A program made the translations under genes and the position numbers. From SIG565 sp045650565 (lineage in GTDB: Bacteria > Bacillota > Clostridia > Oscillospirales > Acutalibacteraceae), in contig JAZRRG010000042.1 of the NCBI GenBank assembly GCA_045650565.1, positions 59,571 to 123,570 on the forward strand: 64,000 bases of DNA. Direction: 5' to 3'. Shown piece by piece: positions 7,828 to 15,449 of the stretch. The notes beneath the pieces were generated by a model that searched no databases, was not told the origin of the DNA, and saw only the letters and a list, made by a program, of their open reading frames with translations. Each line of letters begins with the position of its first letter. The stretch's first letter is position 1.

Positions 7828-8833
7828 TTTTTAGTCCCCCCGACAAAACATATTTTTCGAGCAATGCTACAACCGACAAAATATCACTTATTCGCACAAT
7901 TTCAACATCGGTGTGCATATTGCGAAGCGGAATAGAAACAAGACCTGACGGAATTCCGCCGCCGCTAACCGAAATAACATCGGCGTTGGTAGATGTTTTG
8001 CCTCCCATTACCTCGTTTTGATAGGGTATATCATTATCACTTGCCAATAAAACAAGCTTGTCGGTTATATCACGGTTTAAAACGGGAGAAATGCCTATCA
8101 TTCCGCCACCTCCCAGCATTCCGCACTTGGTGGCAGGAATATCGGGTCCGTCACCAAAGCTTACATCTACTATAACCGCTTCATCGGCATCGCTTTTAAA
8201 TGCAGCGGTTTTGGCACCACGAAGACCTAATTCTTCCGTATCGCTAAATAAGAATTTAACGGTTATGGGCAGCTTCTTTTTGTATAAACGCTCTGTGAGT
8301 AAAATGAGTGCCGCAACACCCGCACGGTTATCGAGAGATTTACCGCAAAGGAAGCAGCCGTTTAGTATAGCCGCATCCTGCCTATAGGTTACAAGGTCAC
8401 CAACCGAAATAAGCTCGGCGGCTTTAGGACCGATACCTGTATCTATTTTGATTTTGGAAATGTTATCTATCACGGTATCGTTGTTATCAAGATGTGGCGG
8501 AGTGCTGACAAAAACGCCGCAAACTTTCTGCTTACCGTGTATTGTCACAGGTCTTGCGGGTAGATGCCGCAAATCGATGCCGCCGAGGTTGGAAACGGTT
8601 AAAAAACCGTCAGCCGATATATTTGTGACAACGAAGCCCACCTCATCAATATGCGCATCAAGCAGTAGGGCATAGTCGCTCTTACCCTTTATTGTAAGGC
8701 ATCTTGTAAGACCGTTTAATGCTTCTACCGTGCCGTATTTACTTAAATGCTTTTCAAGAATTTTTACCGCATCATCTACAGTACCTATAGCACAAGCAGA
8801 GGAAAGTGCGGTTAACAAGCTTTTTATATCCAT
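7820..8833 (-). CDS. M42-family metallopeptidase (first of tandem pair)
   Basis: Paralogue of the following gene, 337 residues, with the same ligands: DAHIDEVG, KSLDNRAGV, DTEELGLRGAKTA and the C-terminal MHTDVEIV histidine. The catalytic dyad here is TEELG rather than EEIG, still the expected Glu pair. It starts with ATG at 8833, sharing one base with the murD stop (TAATG), and overlaps the next M42 gene by eight bases. The two copies differ clearly in sequence, so they are an old duplication and may form mixed complexes or split substrate range; that is inference. Confidence 0.92.
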   Translation of the reverse strand: MDIKSLLTALSSACAIGTVDDAVKILEKHLSKYGTVEALNGLTRCLTIKGKSDYALLLDAHIDEVGFVVTNISADGFLTVSNLGGIDLRHLPARPVTIHGKQKVCGVFVSTPPHLDNNDTVIDNISKIKIDTGIGPKAAELISVGDLVTYRQDAAILNGCFLCGKSLDNRAGVAALILLTERLYKKKLPITVKFLFSDTEELGLRGAKTAAFKSDADEAVIVDVSFGDGPDIPATKCGMLGGGGMIGISPVLNRDITDKLVLLASDNDIPYQNEVMGGKTSTNADVISVSGGGIPSGLVSIPLRNMHTDVEIVRISDILSVVALLEKYVLSGGLKNA

Positions 8834-10212
8834 TATAATTTATTCACCAGTTCTTTAAAGTAGTTTCCACGCACTGCAAAGTTCGGGAAGGCATCAAAAG
8901 AGGCACATGCGGGGCTGAGTGTTACAATGTCGCCCGCTACTGTGTTATCGTATGCTTTTTGTACGGCATCATCAAGATTATTTGCTCTAATAATTTCGGG
9001 AGAGCCCTTGTATTCCTTATGCTCTGTTACTGCCTTTTCTATTTTCTCGGCGGTAGGTCCCGTTAAAATTAACAGTTTAACCTTATCAATTACATAGGGA
9101 GCCATCGGCTCAAAGGGAATTTGCTTATCGTAGCCACCCGCCAATAGCACTACCTTTCGGTCAAAAGCTTTAAGACCCGCAATGGTACGGGTAGGGCTTG
9201 AAGCAATAGAGTCGTTAAAATAGCGTACGCCTTTAACCTCTCTTACAAATTCAATGCGGTGGGGGACACCTGCAAATTCCCTGGCAACAATTCGTATGTT
9301 GTCAGCACCAACATAGCCCCAAACCGCCGAGATGGCGGCAAGATAGTTGGCTACATTATGGTCGCCTAAAATGGTTATGGCATCTCGGTGCATAATAGGT
9401 GCATTGATACCTCGGTAGCACATATTGATATAACCGTCGTTATCAAGCCAAGCGCCGTTTTTAACGGGATTTTCCATACTAAAGCCCAAGGACTGTCCAC
9501 GCACAAGCTCACGAAATCCGTTAGTAATTTCGTTATCGTAGTTTAAAACGGTACGGGAAAAGGCACCTTGGTGAAGCAGTACGTTCTTCTTTGCCTCAAC
9601 ATATTCGTCCATATCCTTGTGGATGTCAAGATGGTTGGGCGCCACATTTGTAACAACCGCAACATCGGGACTTTTTCTCATAGATATAAGCTGGAAGGAG
9701 GAAAGCTCAACAACAACATAGTCCTCACTCTTAATTTCATCAATTCTCGGAAGCAAGGGTGTGCCAATATTACCGCCCACGTGTACTGTATAGCCCTCAC
9801 GCTTTAACATCTCGGCAATAAGGGTGGTTGTGGTGGTTTTTCCGTCGGAGCCGGTAACCGCAAAAATCTTTGCAGGGCACAAATCGAAAAATACCTCCAT
9901 TTCACTCGTAACGGCTATTCCACGTCTGCGTGCCTCTTTAAGCTCGGGCAAATTAAAACTCATACCGGGGGTGCGGAAGATAACATCCACCTCAAGCTTT
10001 TTAAGGTAGTCCTCTCCAAGACTGAGCGTTGCACCCGCATTTTCAAGCTCATCACAAATAGCGCCTAATTGTTCACGTGTTCTGCGGTCACACGCAACAA
10101 CACGAGCACCTCTGCTTAAAAAGGTTTTAATAAGCGGAGTGTTGCTAATGCCAATACCGCACATTGCGATTTTTTTGTTTTCAATTTGCTCCCAAAACTG
10201 TTTAAAATCCAA
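8833..10212 (-). CDS. murD: UDP-N-acetylmuramoyl-L-alanine--D-glutamate ligase
   Basis: Cytoplasmic Mur ligase that adds D-glutamate to UDP-MurNAc-L-Ala using ATP. The 459 residues show the N-terminal Rossmann-like UDP-binding domain (KIAMCGIGISN), the ATP-binding P-loop GSDGKTT at 121-127, the central-domain segment VVELSSFQL, the NHLDIHKDMDEYV motif, and the C-terminal domain with FNDSIASSPTRTIAGL and SPACASFDAFPNF. Full length. It stands alone rather than in a dcw cluster and heads a minus-strand operon of peptidase and metabolic genes. Ribosome binding site GGAGGGG lies just upstream, and a good sigma-A promoter is present. Confidence 0.97.
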   Translation of the reverse strand: MDFKQFWEQIENKKIAMCGIGISNTPLIKTFLSRGARVVACDRRTREQLGAICDELENAGATLSLGEDYLKKLEVDVIFRTPGMSFNLPELKEARRRGIAVTSEMEVFFDLCPAKIFAVTGSDGKTTTTTLIAEMLKREGYTVHVGGNIGTPLLPRIDEIKSEDYVVVELSSFQLISMRKSPDVAVVTNVAPNHLDIHKDMDEYVEAKKNVLLHQGAFSRTVLNYDNEITNGFRELVRGQSLGFSMENPVKNGAWLDNDGYINMCYRGINAPIMHRDAITILGDHNVANYLAAISAVWGYVGADNIRIVAREFAGVPHRIEFVREVKGVRYFNDSIASSPTRTIAGLKAFDRKVVLLAGGYDKQIPFEPMAPYVIDKVKLLILTGPTAEKIEKAVTEHKEYKGSPEIIRANNLDDAVQKAYDNTVAGDIVTLSPACASFDAFPNFAVRGNYFKELVNKL

Positions 10213-10245
10213 GTTTACCCCTCCGAAAACATACTTATTTATTAT

Positions 10246-10274
10246 ATTATACTAACATATTATATAAATATCAA
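10246..10274 (-). promoter_or_regulatory. Sigma-A-type promoter of the murD operon
   Basis: On the minus strand TTGATA, 17 bases, TATAAT, about 35 bases upstream of the murD start. Confidence 0.7.
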
Positions 10275-10300
10275 TAATTAACTTTTTATAGTGACAAATA

Positions 10301-10329
10301 TTGACAAATTTTTTGCTTTTTGATAAAAT
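10301..10329 (+). promoter_or_regulatory. Sigma-A-type promoter of the EamA-like transporter gene
   Basis: TTGACA, 17 bases, TAAAAT, followed by AGAGGAGGAG ahead of ATG 10364. It is divergent from the murD promoter. Confidence 0.75.
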
Positions 10330-10363
10330 AGGTTATATTTTTTAAGAGGAGGAGTCTTAATTT

Positions 10364-11344
10364 ATGCTTTGGTTTTGGTTGTCGATATTAGCGCTTCTCT
10401 GTTGGAGTGGCTCTGACCTTTTTTCAAAAATGGGAACTCGTGAGCAGGACAAAAACAGTCATTGGAGGGTTGTTTTTGCAGTCGGCTTAATTATGGGTGT
10501 TCATTTTTTTATAACGCTTATCGGCGGCGCAATAATTGATGGCACCGTGGGGGTTGACAATGTTAATAAGGTGTTGGCAAGTCTTGTTTACACCGATTTT
10601 AAATTTATAGATTTTATTCATTATTTACCGATAGCGGCTTTGTATATATTGGCAATGGTGCTCGGTTACATAGGACTTCGTTATATTGAGCTCTCCATTT
10701 CCTCGCCCATTTGTAATTCTTCGGGCGCCTTGGCATTCCTTTTATGCCTAATATTCGGTCTTGTTTCCACTGAGGATATAACTGTTATGACGGTGGTTGG
10801 CATTGCAATGATAACCGTTGGTATTATAGCGCTGGGATTTGTTGAGCAAAGGGAAGATGAAGAGGTAAGACAAGCACGGCAGGAAAGGGCAAACCGCAAA
10901 TACACAAAAAGCGTTCTCGCCTTTTTGCTTCCAATTTCGTATCTTATAATTGATGCATTGGGAACGGTGGGAGACGAGTATCTTTTTTCAGACGGCTTTA
11001 TCCAAAGAACCGGTATAGAAATGAGCGACTATGCGGCAAATGCGGCATTTGAGTTAACATTTTTCATCCTGGCAGTGTTTGCATTTATTTGGCTTAAATT
11101 TGTCAAGAGGGTGCCGGTGTTTAAGGGCGGCAAGCACTTGTTCTGGGGCGGACTTTGCGAGACGGTAGGTCAAGTATTCTATATGGCGGTTATGTTTAGC
11201 GATTTTTCAGTTGGTATGGTAATCATTTCGGCTTACTGTGCAATATCTGTGCTTTGGAGCAGAATATTCCTTAAAGAAAAAATGTCGTGGAAGCACTATG
11301 CTGCCATCATTATTGTAATTGCGGGTATAGTGATACTCGGATAA
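10364..11344 (+). CDS. EamA/DMT-superfamily membrane transporter-like protein
   Basis: Polytopic membrane protein of 326 residues with about ten hydrophobic segments in two halves separated by a charged loop (EQREDEEVRQARQERANRKY, about residues 165-184), the two-repeat layout of drug/metabolite transporters. The first helix begins at the N-terminus (WFWLSILALLCWSGSDLFSK) and each half ends in the typical GIxxIxxGIxxLG-like helix, here VGIAMITVGIIALGFV and IIIVIAGIVILG. The substrate cannot be told from sequence. Monocistronic: own promoter upstream, terminator downstream. Confidence 0.82.
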   Translation: MLWFWLSILALLCWSGSDLFSKMGTREQDKNSHWRVVFAVGLIMGVHFFITLIGGAIIDGTVGVDNVNKVLASLVYTDFKFIDFIHYLPIAALYILAMVLGYIGLRYIELSISSPICNSSGALAFLLCLIFGLVSTEDITVMTVVGIAMITVGIIALGFVEQREDEEVRQARQERANRKYTKSVLAFLLPISYLIIDALGTVGDEYLFSDGFIQRTGIEMSDYAANAAFELTFFILAVFAFIWLKFVKRVPVFKGGKHLFWGGLCETVGQVFYMAVMFSDFSVGMVIISAYCAISVLWSRIFLKEKMSWKHYAAIIIVIAGIVILG

Positions 11345-11348
11345 AATA

Positions 11349-11390
11349 AAAATGGGAGACACTTCTTTACGAGGTGTCCCCAATTTTTTA
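11349..11390. terminator. Bidirectional terminator between convergent genes
   Basis: TGGGAGACACTTC and GAGGTGTCCCCA pair around TTTAC, flanked by A and T tracts. It serves the transporter gene on the plus strand and overlaps the end of the PqqD-like gene on the minus strand. Confidence 0.75.
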
Positions 11391-11648
11391 TTCCAAAATA
11401 TCTTTTTCTTTTAGTTTTTCGATAAATGCCTCAACATCTCTTTGTGCGGTTTCTTTATCAACCGCATATTCGCTCAAAAGGGCATTAATCAAATTTTCGG
11501 TAGTGTTTTCTTCGGTTAATTGCTCCCATAAAAATTTACCTGTATCGTTTAGCGTTATAACCGAATTAAAGTTTACCGATGAGCCGACACAAACCACAAG
11601 ATTTTCACCCGCTACGGTTCTTAAAATATAATCATCACGAATTTTCAC
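11388..11648 (-). CDS. PqqD-family protein, orphan
   Basis: 86-residue protein with the PqqD fold signature: an N-terminal beta hairpin (DDYILRTVAGENLVV), NFNSVITLNDTGKFLWEQL, then a winged-helix end (AQRDVEAFIEKLKEKDIL). PqqD proteins are RiPP recognition elements that hold a precursor peptide for a radical SAM or other maturase, but related orphans are common in Clostridia. No precursor peptide, radical SAM maturase or peptidase is next to it here. I chose GTG 11648 because GAAGGAAGG on the coding strand sits eight bases before it; an upstream ATG at 11675 would place that ribosome binding site inside the gene. Confidence 0.8.
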   Translation of the reverse strand: MKIRDDYILRTVAGENLVVCVGSSVNFNSVITLNDTGKFLWEQLTEENTTENLINALLSEYAVDKETAQRDVEAFIEKLKEKDILE

Positions 11649-11677
11649 GTTAGTATCCCTTCCTTCTATATACAATC

Positions 11678-11730
11678 ATTATATAATATTTTAAAATGTA
11701 TTGCAAGTAGATAGCCGAGTGTTGTATAAT
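11678..11730. promoter_or_regulatory. Divergent promoters sharing one palindromic -35 box
   Basis: TTGCAA at 11701-11706 is its own reverse complement. On the plus strand it is followed after 18 bases by TATAAT (11725-11730); on the minus strand it is followed after 17 bases by TATAAT (read from 11683 to 11678). One hexamer could therefore serve the PqqD-like gene and the 11764 membrane gene, but only one at a time. Confidence 0.65.
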
Positions 11731-11763
11731 ATTTAAAGAAAAATTAAAAACTAGGAGATAAAT

Positions 11764-12267
11764 ATGGATATTTTCAAGGAACAACTGATAAAAATTAAAA
11801 GGAGTCCCGCTGAGTATGTGTTAATGGCTATAATTATTATTGTAGCCCTCGCAATAAGCGTGGCATTGTTTTTGTTTTCGGGACAGTTTCCAATTTTTAT
11901 TTTGCTTATAGTTGCCGTTATTTACGGTACGGCAAAGCTAATCGGTATGTTTTCGGTTGAATATGAGTATATCGTAACCAACTCATCGGTCGATATTGAT
12001 AAGATTATTTCAAAAAGCAGTAGAAAGCGCCTTGTTTCCTTTGATAGCAAGGATATTATTCGTTGCGAAAGGGGTTGCGCAAATGCGGTGATAGCGGCGG
12101 ATGATAGGTTTATTTGCTGCGACAAGGATGATACAAACGCATATTGGGTGCTTGTAAAGTCGGGCAACAATAAAAAGGTTTTGATTATGATGGCGCCCAA
12201 TGAGGCGATTATTGAGGCCATAAAGTCGGGTGCACCTAAAAATAAAGCAAGAGAGATTTTTAACTGA
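11764..12267 (+). CDS. Small membrane protein, possibly DUF6106-like, function unknown
   Basis: 167 residues. Two adjacent membrane helices (about 19-42 and 45-62) follow a short charged N-terminus beginning MDIFKEQL; the rest is a soluble domain with a YEYIVTNSSVDIDKI strand pair that resembles PH-like domains in small membrane-anchored proteins. The soluble part holds four cysteines, in RCERGC and ICCDKDD. I believe proteins of this kind are annotated as DUF6106 in Clostridia, but that is recollection. It ends one base before the NAD(P)HX dehydratase start. Own promoter at 11701-11730 and ribosome binding site TAGGAGAT. Confidence 0.75.
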   Translation: MDIFKEQLIKIKRSPAEYVLMAIIIIVALAISVALFLFSGQFPIFILLIVAVIYGTAKLIGMFSVEYEYIVTNSSVDIDKIISKSSRKRLVSFDSKDIIRCERGCANAVIAADDRFICCDKDDTNAYWVLVKSGNNKKVLIMMAPNEAIIEAIKSGAPKNKAREIFN

Positions 12268-12268
12268 T

Positions 12269-13114
12269 ATGTACGATTATGAAACAATTAAAGCTCCGGT
12301 AATATCTCCAAGACCAAAGGATTCGCATAAGGGCACCTTTGGTACGGCACTGCTTGTGTGTGGGAGCTTTGGAATGGCGGGAGCCGCTATGCTTTCAGGC
12401 GGTGCAGCGCTTCGAAGCGGTGTTGGTAAACTTCAAATGGCGGTGCACAAAAGCATTTACGGCATCTGTGCTAATGCCTTGACCGAGGCGGTGTTTTTGC
12501 CCTATGGTAGTCGCTTTAAAAAGACGGTGTTACGGCATATTAAGTCGGCGGACAGTATACTTTTCGGTTGCGGAGCAGGGGTTAAGAAAAGCACATTAAA
12601 TGGTCTTCGATTGATAATTAAAAACGCAAACTGCCCTATAGTGATTGATGCGGACGGAATAAACCTGTTATCTCACAGCATAGATATATTAAAACAGGCA
12701 AAAACTCCTATAATTTTAACTCCGCATCCAGCTGAGATGTCCCGCCTTTGCGGTAAAAGTGTTGCCGAGATAAATAATAATCGGTTGCAAACCGCCGCCG
12801 ATTTTGCGGCAAAGCACGGTGTGTATTTGGTGCTTAAGGGCAATCAAACGGTTGTTGCCGCACCCGATGGAAAGCTATTTGTAAATTCAACGGGAAATGC
12901 AGGGATGGCTACGGGCGGCAGCGGCGATGTTCTCGCAGGTATTATGGCGGGCTTACTCGCATATAATACCGATGTTTTGGGGGCGATACAGGCGGCAGTG
13001 TATATACACGGCACCGCAGGGGACAGTGCGGCGAAAAAATTGTCGCAAACGGCAATGCTGCCGAGTGATGTTATTAAGGAGTTACCTTGCGTGTTTAAAA
13101 CACTTGAAGGGTAG
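12269..13114 (+). CDS. nnrD: ADP/ATP-dependent NAD(P)H-hydrate dehydratase
   Basis: Repairs damaged NADHX/NADPHX by dehydrating it with ADP (bacterial form). The 281 residues match the ribokinase-like C-terminal half of YjeF: KGTFGTALLVCGSFGMAGAA near the start, VIDADGINLL, LTPHPAEMSRL, LKGNQTVVA and the nucleotide/phosphate motif ATGGSGDVLAGI near 210-222. The epimerase half is absent, so the partner NnrE is encoded elsewhere or not needed. I start at ATG 12269; the longer frame from 12230 would overlap the previous gene with no reason. The tiny spacing implies translational coupling. Confidence 0.92.
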   Translation: MYDYETIKAPVISPRPKDSHKGTFGTALLVCGSFGMAGAAMLSGGAALRSGVGKLQMAVHKSIYGICANALTEAVFLPYGSRFKKTVLRHIKSADSILFGCGAGVKKSTLNGLRLIIKNANCPIVIDADGINLLSHSIDILKQAKTPIILTPHPAEMSRLCGKSVAEINNNRLQTAADFAAKHGVYLVLKGNQTVVAAPDGKLFVNSTGNAGMATGGSGDVLAGIMAGLLAYNTDVLGAIQAAVYIHGTAGDSAAKKLSQTAMLPSDVIKELPCVFKTLEG

Positions 13115-13121
13115 CGGTTTT

Positions 13122-13601
13122 GTGCAAAAATTTAAAGTAGTTATACTTCTACTCATTTTTACTTGCTTGTGCGCATGTGGCAGTTCCTCGGTAACTCCTG
13201 TTACCTGTGGAGTGTCGTTTAATGCGCACATTTTGTATTTTAATAAAGAGTATACCTGTGCGGTGGTTATCGGCGCCAACGGTGATACGGTTTTAACCGT
13301 TACCGAGCCACAGCTCATATCGGGCGCCAAGGTTGTTATAACAAAGGATGAGGCGTATGCCGAGTATAAGGATATAAAATATCCCGTAGACCTAACTAGA
13401 GCCGAGGGAGCGCCTTATTTCCTGTTGCGAGTGTTAGGCGACATAAAAAACAAGACCGCCTCAAAAAGCGACAGTGGATATATAATCGAGGGTGCTGTGT
13501 CGGATGAAAAATACAAAATAACCCTTGCCGGAAGCGGACTTCCGCTAACACTCAAAGGAGAGAATATTGAAATTGAGTTTTTAGATGTAAAGATTACATA
13601 G
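13122..13601 (+). CDS. Small lipoprotein of unknown function
   Basis: 159 residues starting at GTG 13122, eight bases after the dehydratase stop, with GAAGGG as ribosome binding site. The N-terminus has a lysine, a hydrophobic run (VVILLLIFTCL) and the lipobox LCAC, so a diacylglyceryl-cysteine anchored protein on the outer face of the membrane is expected. The mature part is beta-rich and I do not recognise a domain (VTEPQLISGAKVVITKD and LKGENIEIEFLDVKIT are the clearest segments). A longer open frame exists upstream but overlaps nnrD. Confidence 0.75.
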   Translation: MQKFKVVILLLIFTCLCACGSSSVTPVTCGVSFNAHILYFNKEYTCAVVIGANGDTVLTVTEPQLISGAKVVITKDEAYAEYKDIKYPVDLTRAEGAPYFLLRVLGDIKNKTASKSDSGYIIEGAVSDEKYKITLAGSGLPLTLKGENIEIEFLDVKIT

Positions 13602-13626
13602 AAGAGATTGAGATTTAGGCAATAGA

Positions 13627-13656
13627 AAAACGGGCAGCTGCCCGTTTTTTATTTTT
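13627..13656 (+). terminator. Intrinsic terminator after the lipoprotein gene
   Basis: AACGGGCAGC / GCTGCCCGTT stem followed by a long T run. It also overlaps the stop of the minus-strand 44-residue gene. Confidence 0.85.
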
Positions 13657-13783
13657 GTTCTGTATTTTGAATAATAATTTCTCCGTTTTGTTCTTCGAAA
13701 ACTCTGACACACTGGCGGATAAGCTTACCGTGTAAAACAGGGTCAATCTCAATGCTAAGATGCTTATTTTCTTTGTTACGCAT
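13649..13783 (-). CDS. 44-residue protein with ribbon-helix-helix-like start
   Basis: A short gene with a strong ribosome binding site: GAGGGAGAT lies seven bases before ATG 13783. The protein begins MRNKENKHLSIEIDPVLHGK, which resembles the start of Arc/MetJ-type ribbon-helix-helix repressors (basic tail, then a beta strand of the type LSIxIDPxLHxKL), and continues with a helix LIRQCVRVFEEQ and a short second strand GEIIIQ. At 44 residues it is at the lower limit for such a DNA-binding dimer, so a truncated or different mini-protein is possible. It stands alone between convergent terminators. Confidence 0.65.
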   Translation of the reverse strand: MRNKENKHLSIEIDPVLHGKLIRQCVRVFEEQNGEIIIQNTEQK

Positions 13784-13928
13784 AATCTATCTCCCTCAAA
13801 TCTTAAATTAAGTATATTTTAAGATTGTTTTGTTGTTTTGGCGTATATCCCTACAAAAAAGGATGAATATAGCAATTAATCTTAATAATTTCTAAATATA
13901 GCATTTTACAGTATAGTCCCTAAATAGA

Positions 13929-13953
13929 AAAAACCGCTCAATAGAGCGGTTTT
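13929..13953 (-). terminator. Terminator of the G5/3D cell-wall protein gene
   Basis: AAAACCGCTC / GAGCGGTTTT hairpin just beyond the minus-strand stop at 13958, with a T tract on the minus strand. Confidence 0.8.
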
Positions 13954-13957
13954 CATT

Positions 13958-15031
13958 TTATTCAAGTATCCAAACCTCAATATTTCTTCTACCGAATTTT
14001 TTGCATTCTGCCTCGGTGTTAAAGAAAAGGTCAAAATTTGTGGGGCGGGTGCTTACAAATCCGCCTGTATCAGCCGCAACAGCATATCCGTAGATGTAGC
14101 TGCCGTCAGACGACTTAATGTAGAATTTAGTGCCGTAAGCATAAAGATTTGTGTTAATAGCAACGTGGCCGGGCTTTAAATACACACCCGATGCCGAGTG
14201 CCAACGGTTAGACTCGGTATAAGCCGTTGCCTGAACCGTAATTTTTTTAACATAATTTACGGGATTTCCGTTCTTGTCAAGCTCAATAGGACTTGCGGGT
14301 TTTAATTCAGAAATGGTGTTAACCTTTGAAGAATTTGTAACAGCCGCTGCTTTTGTTCCTACCGTGACAATCTCTTGAACGGCGGGTTGAACAACATTTA
14401 CGGTTACAATCTCAGTGTTGGCTACAACGCCATTAACAAGCTTCGTGACCTTGGTAACCTCTTTTTTGCCGTCTACACCCTTGGTGGTTACCTTCGTTGT
14501 AGATAACTTGTGCGAATAAACAGTTTTAGAGGTGTAGGGAATCGTTTCGGAAACAACCTCTGTTACGTAATTTATATCGGTTATGTCAATATAGGTTGTA
14601 TCATTTAATACAGTATCAAGCGAGAGACTAACTACATCATGCTCATCAAGCTTAATACCTGCAAGGGAAATGGCATCTTCAACCGTCTCGCCCGGACAAA
14701 CATCAACATAGTGTGTGGTATCACCAACCGTTACATAGGAAGGGAAGGTGTATGCAACCGAAATGTCGATATTTTTGCCTTCTTTATTAAAATTGGTTAT
14801 CTTAAAATTTTGAGAATCGAGCTTTGCTATTTTTAAAACATCAGCCGCTTCGGTTTTAAAGGTGAAAAAGCTTTGCGTGGAGTTACCGTCGGTAACGGTA
14901 ACGGTATTTAGTGTAAAAATGAGAAAAAGTATAACCGCAAGCAAGGCGACAAACAGATAGCCGATGCCGAATGCTCTTGAAACATCTCCCTGAGAATAGT
15001 TCTCACGGGAACGCTTAATCTTTTCTATCAT
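13958..15031 (-). CDS. YabE-like cell-wall protein with ubiquitin-like, G5 and 3D domains
   Basis: Secreted or membrane-anchored cell-wall active protein of the YabE/resuscitation-factor type. The 357 residues show an N-terminal basic stretch and one membrane helix (about 22-45, YLFVALLAVILFLIFTL), two DUF348-type segments (about 47-75 and 93-130), a G5 domain (about 155-225) and a C-terminal 3D domain (about 265-357) containing the aspartates of VAADTGG and NFDLFFNT. The 3D fold is related to MltA lytic transglycosylases, so glycan-strand cleavage is the expected job. Good promoter at 15087-15115; terminator downstream. Monocistronic. Confidence 0.9.
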   Translation of the reverse strand: MIEKIKRSRENYSQGDVSRAFGIGYLFVALLAVILFLIFTLNTVTVTDGNSTQSFFTFKTEAADVLKIAKLDSQNFKITNFNKEGKNIDISVAYTFPSYVTVGDTTHYVDVCPGETVEDAISLAGIKLDEHDVVSLSLDTVLNDTTYIDITDINYVTEVVSETIPYTSKTVYSHKLSTTKVTTKGVDGKKEVTKVTKLVNGVVANTEIVTVNVVQPAVQEIVTVGTKAAAVTNSSKVNTISELKPASPIELDKNGNPVNYVKKITVQATAYTESNRWHSASGVYLKPGHVAINTNLYAYGTKFYIKSSDGSYIYGYAVAADTGGFVSTRPTNFDLFFNTEAECKKFGRRNIEVWILE

Positions 15032-15086
15032 CTAATTACTCCTTTTCGATGTTGCCGATAAATCGGTCATTTTTGAGGACCTTAGC

Positions 15087-15115
15087 ATTATATATGGTAA
15101 TTCACTAAATGTCAA
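15087..15115 (-). promoter_or_regulatory. Consensus sigma-A promoter of the YabE-like gene
   Basis: On the minus strand TTGACA, 17 bases, TATAAT: a perfect match to both hexamers, about 56 bases upstream of the start codon. Confidence 0.85.
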
Positions 15116-15327
15116 ACAAAACAAAAACAGTGATTTTGTGCAAAACGCACAAAAAATTACGGAATTACGAAATAATTACAGGTTTGTAACCATTTGTTTT
15201 CGGGAAATATGGTAAAAAATGGTTTTTTGTTTGTAGAAAAAGCCGAAAGTAAAGGTCACAGCCCGTCGCAAAGGGGTGAAAAAGGGCGTAAAAGCGGCAA
15301 AAAACACTATATTTTCTAAAATCCGTG
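15116..15327. other. Gene-free spacer between the YabE-like gene and pyrR
   Basis: No coding region. It holds an inverted repeat, TTTTGTGC-AAAAC-GCACAAAA, at 15134-15154, about 19 bases upstream of the -35 box of the YabE-like promoter, a position that would suit an operator. Further out is a purine-rich plus-strand stretch (15236-15300) with several GGGG blocks. I could not fit any known riboswitch to either strand. Confidence 0.45.
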
Positions 15328-15356
15328 TTTACATATATCATATTTTGTGGTACTAT
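15328..15356 (+). promoter_or_regulatory. Probable promoter of pyrR
   Basis: TTTACA, 17 bases, TACTAT. The transcript would have a leader of about 85 bases containing a CCGCT...AGCGG hairpin (about 15403-15431). Confidence 0.5.
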
Positions 15357-15449
15357 TATTTTAAAATATCAGCAATCAATAGGTTGTACATTTATATAAT
15401 ATGCCGCTAATATACAATATATGTAAAAGCGGTGCAAAGTGGGTGTATT

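Noticed and set aside
12230..12268. Earlier start for the NAD(P)HX dehydratase.
   Set aside because: It would overlap the upstream gene by 38 bases and adds residues not typical of the family; ATG 12269 fits the operon spacing.
15230..15300. Possible ydaO/yuaA (c-di-AMP) riboswitch upstream of the YabE-like gene, since such switches often control wall hydrolases and a GGGGTGAA block is present.
   Set aside because: The GGGGTGAA block is on the plus strand, the opposite of the gene, and the other conserved blocks and helices are missing on both strands.
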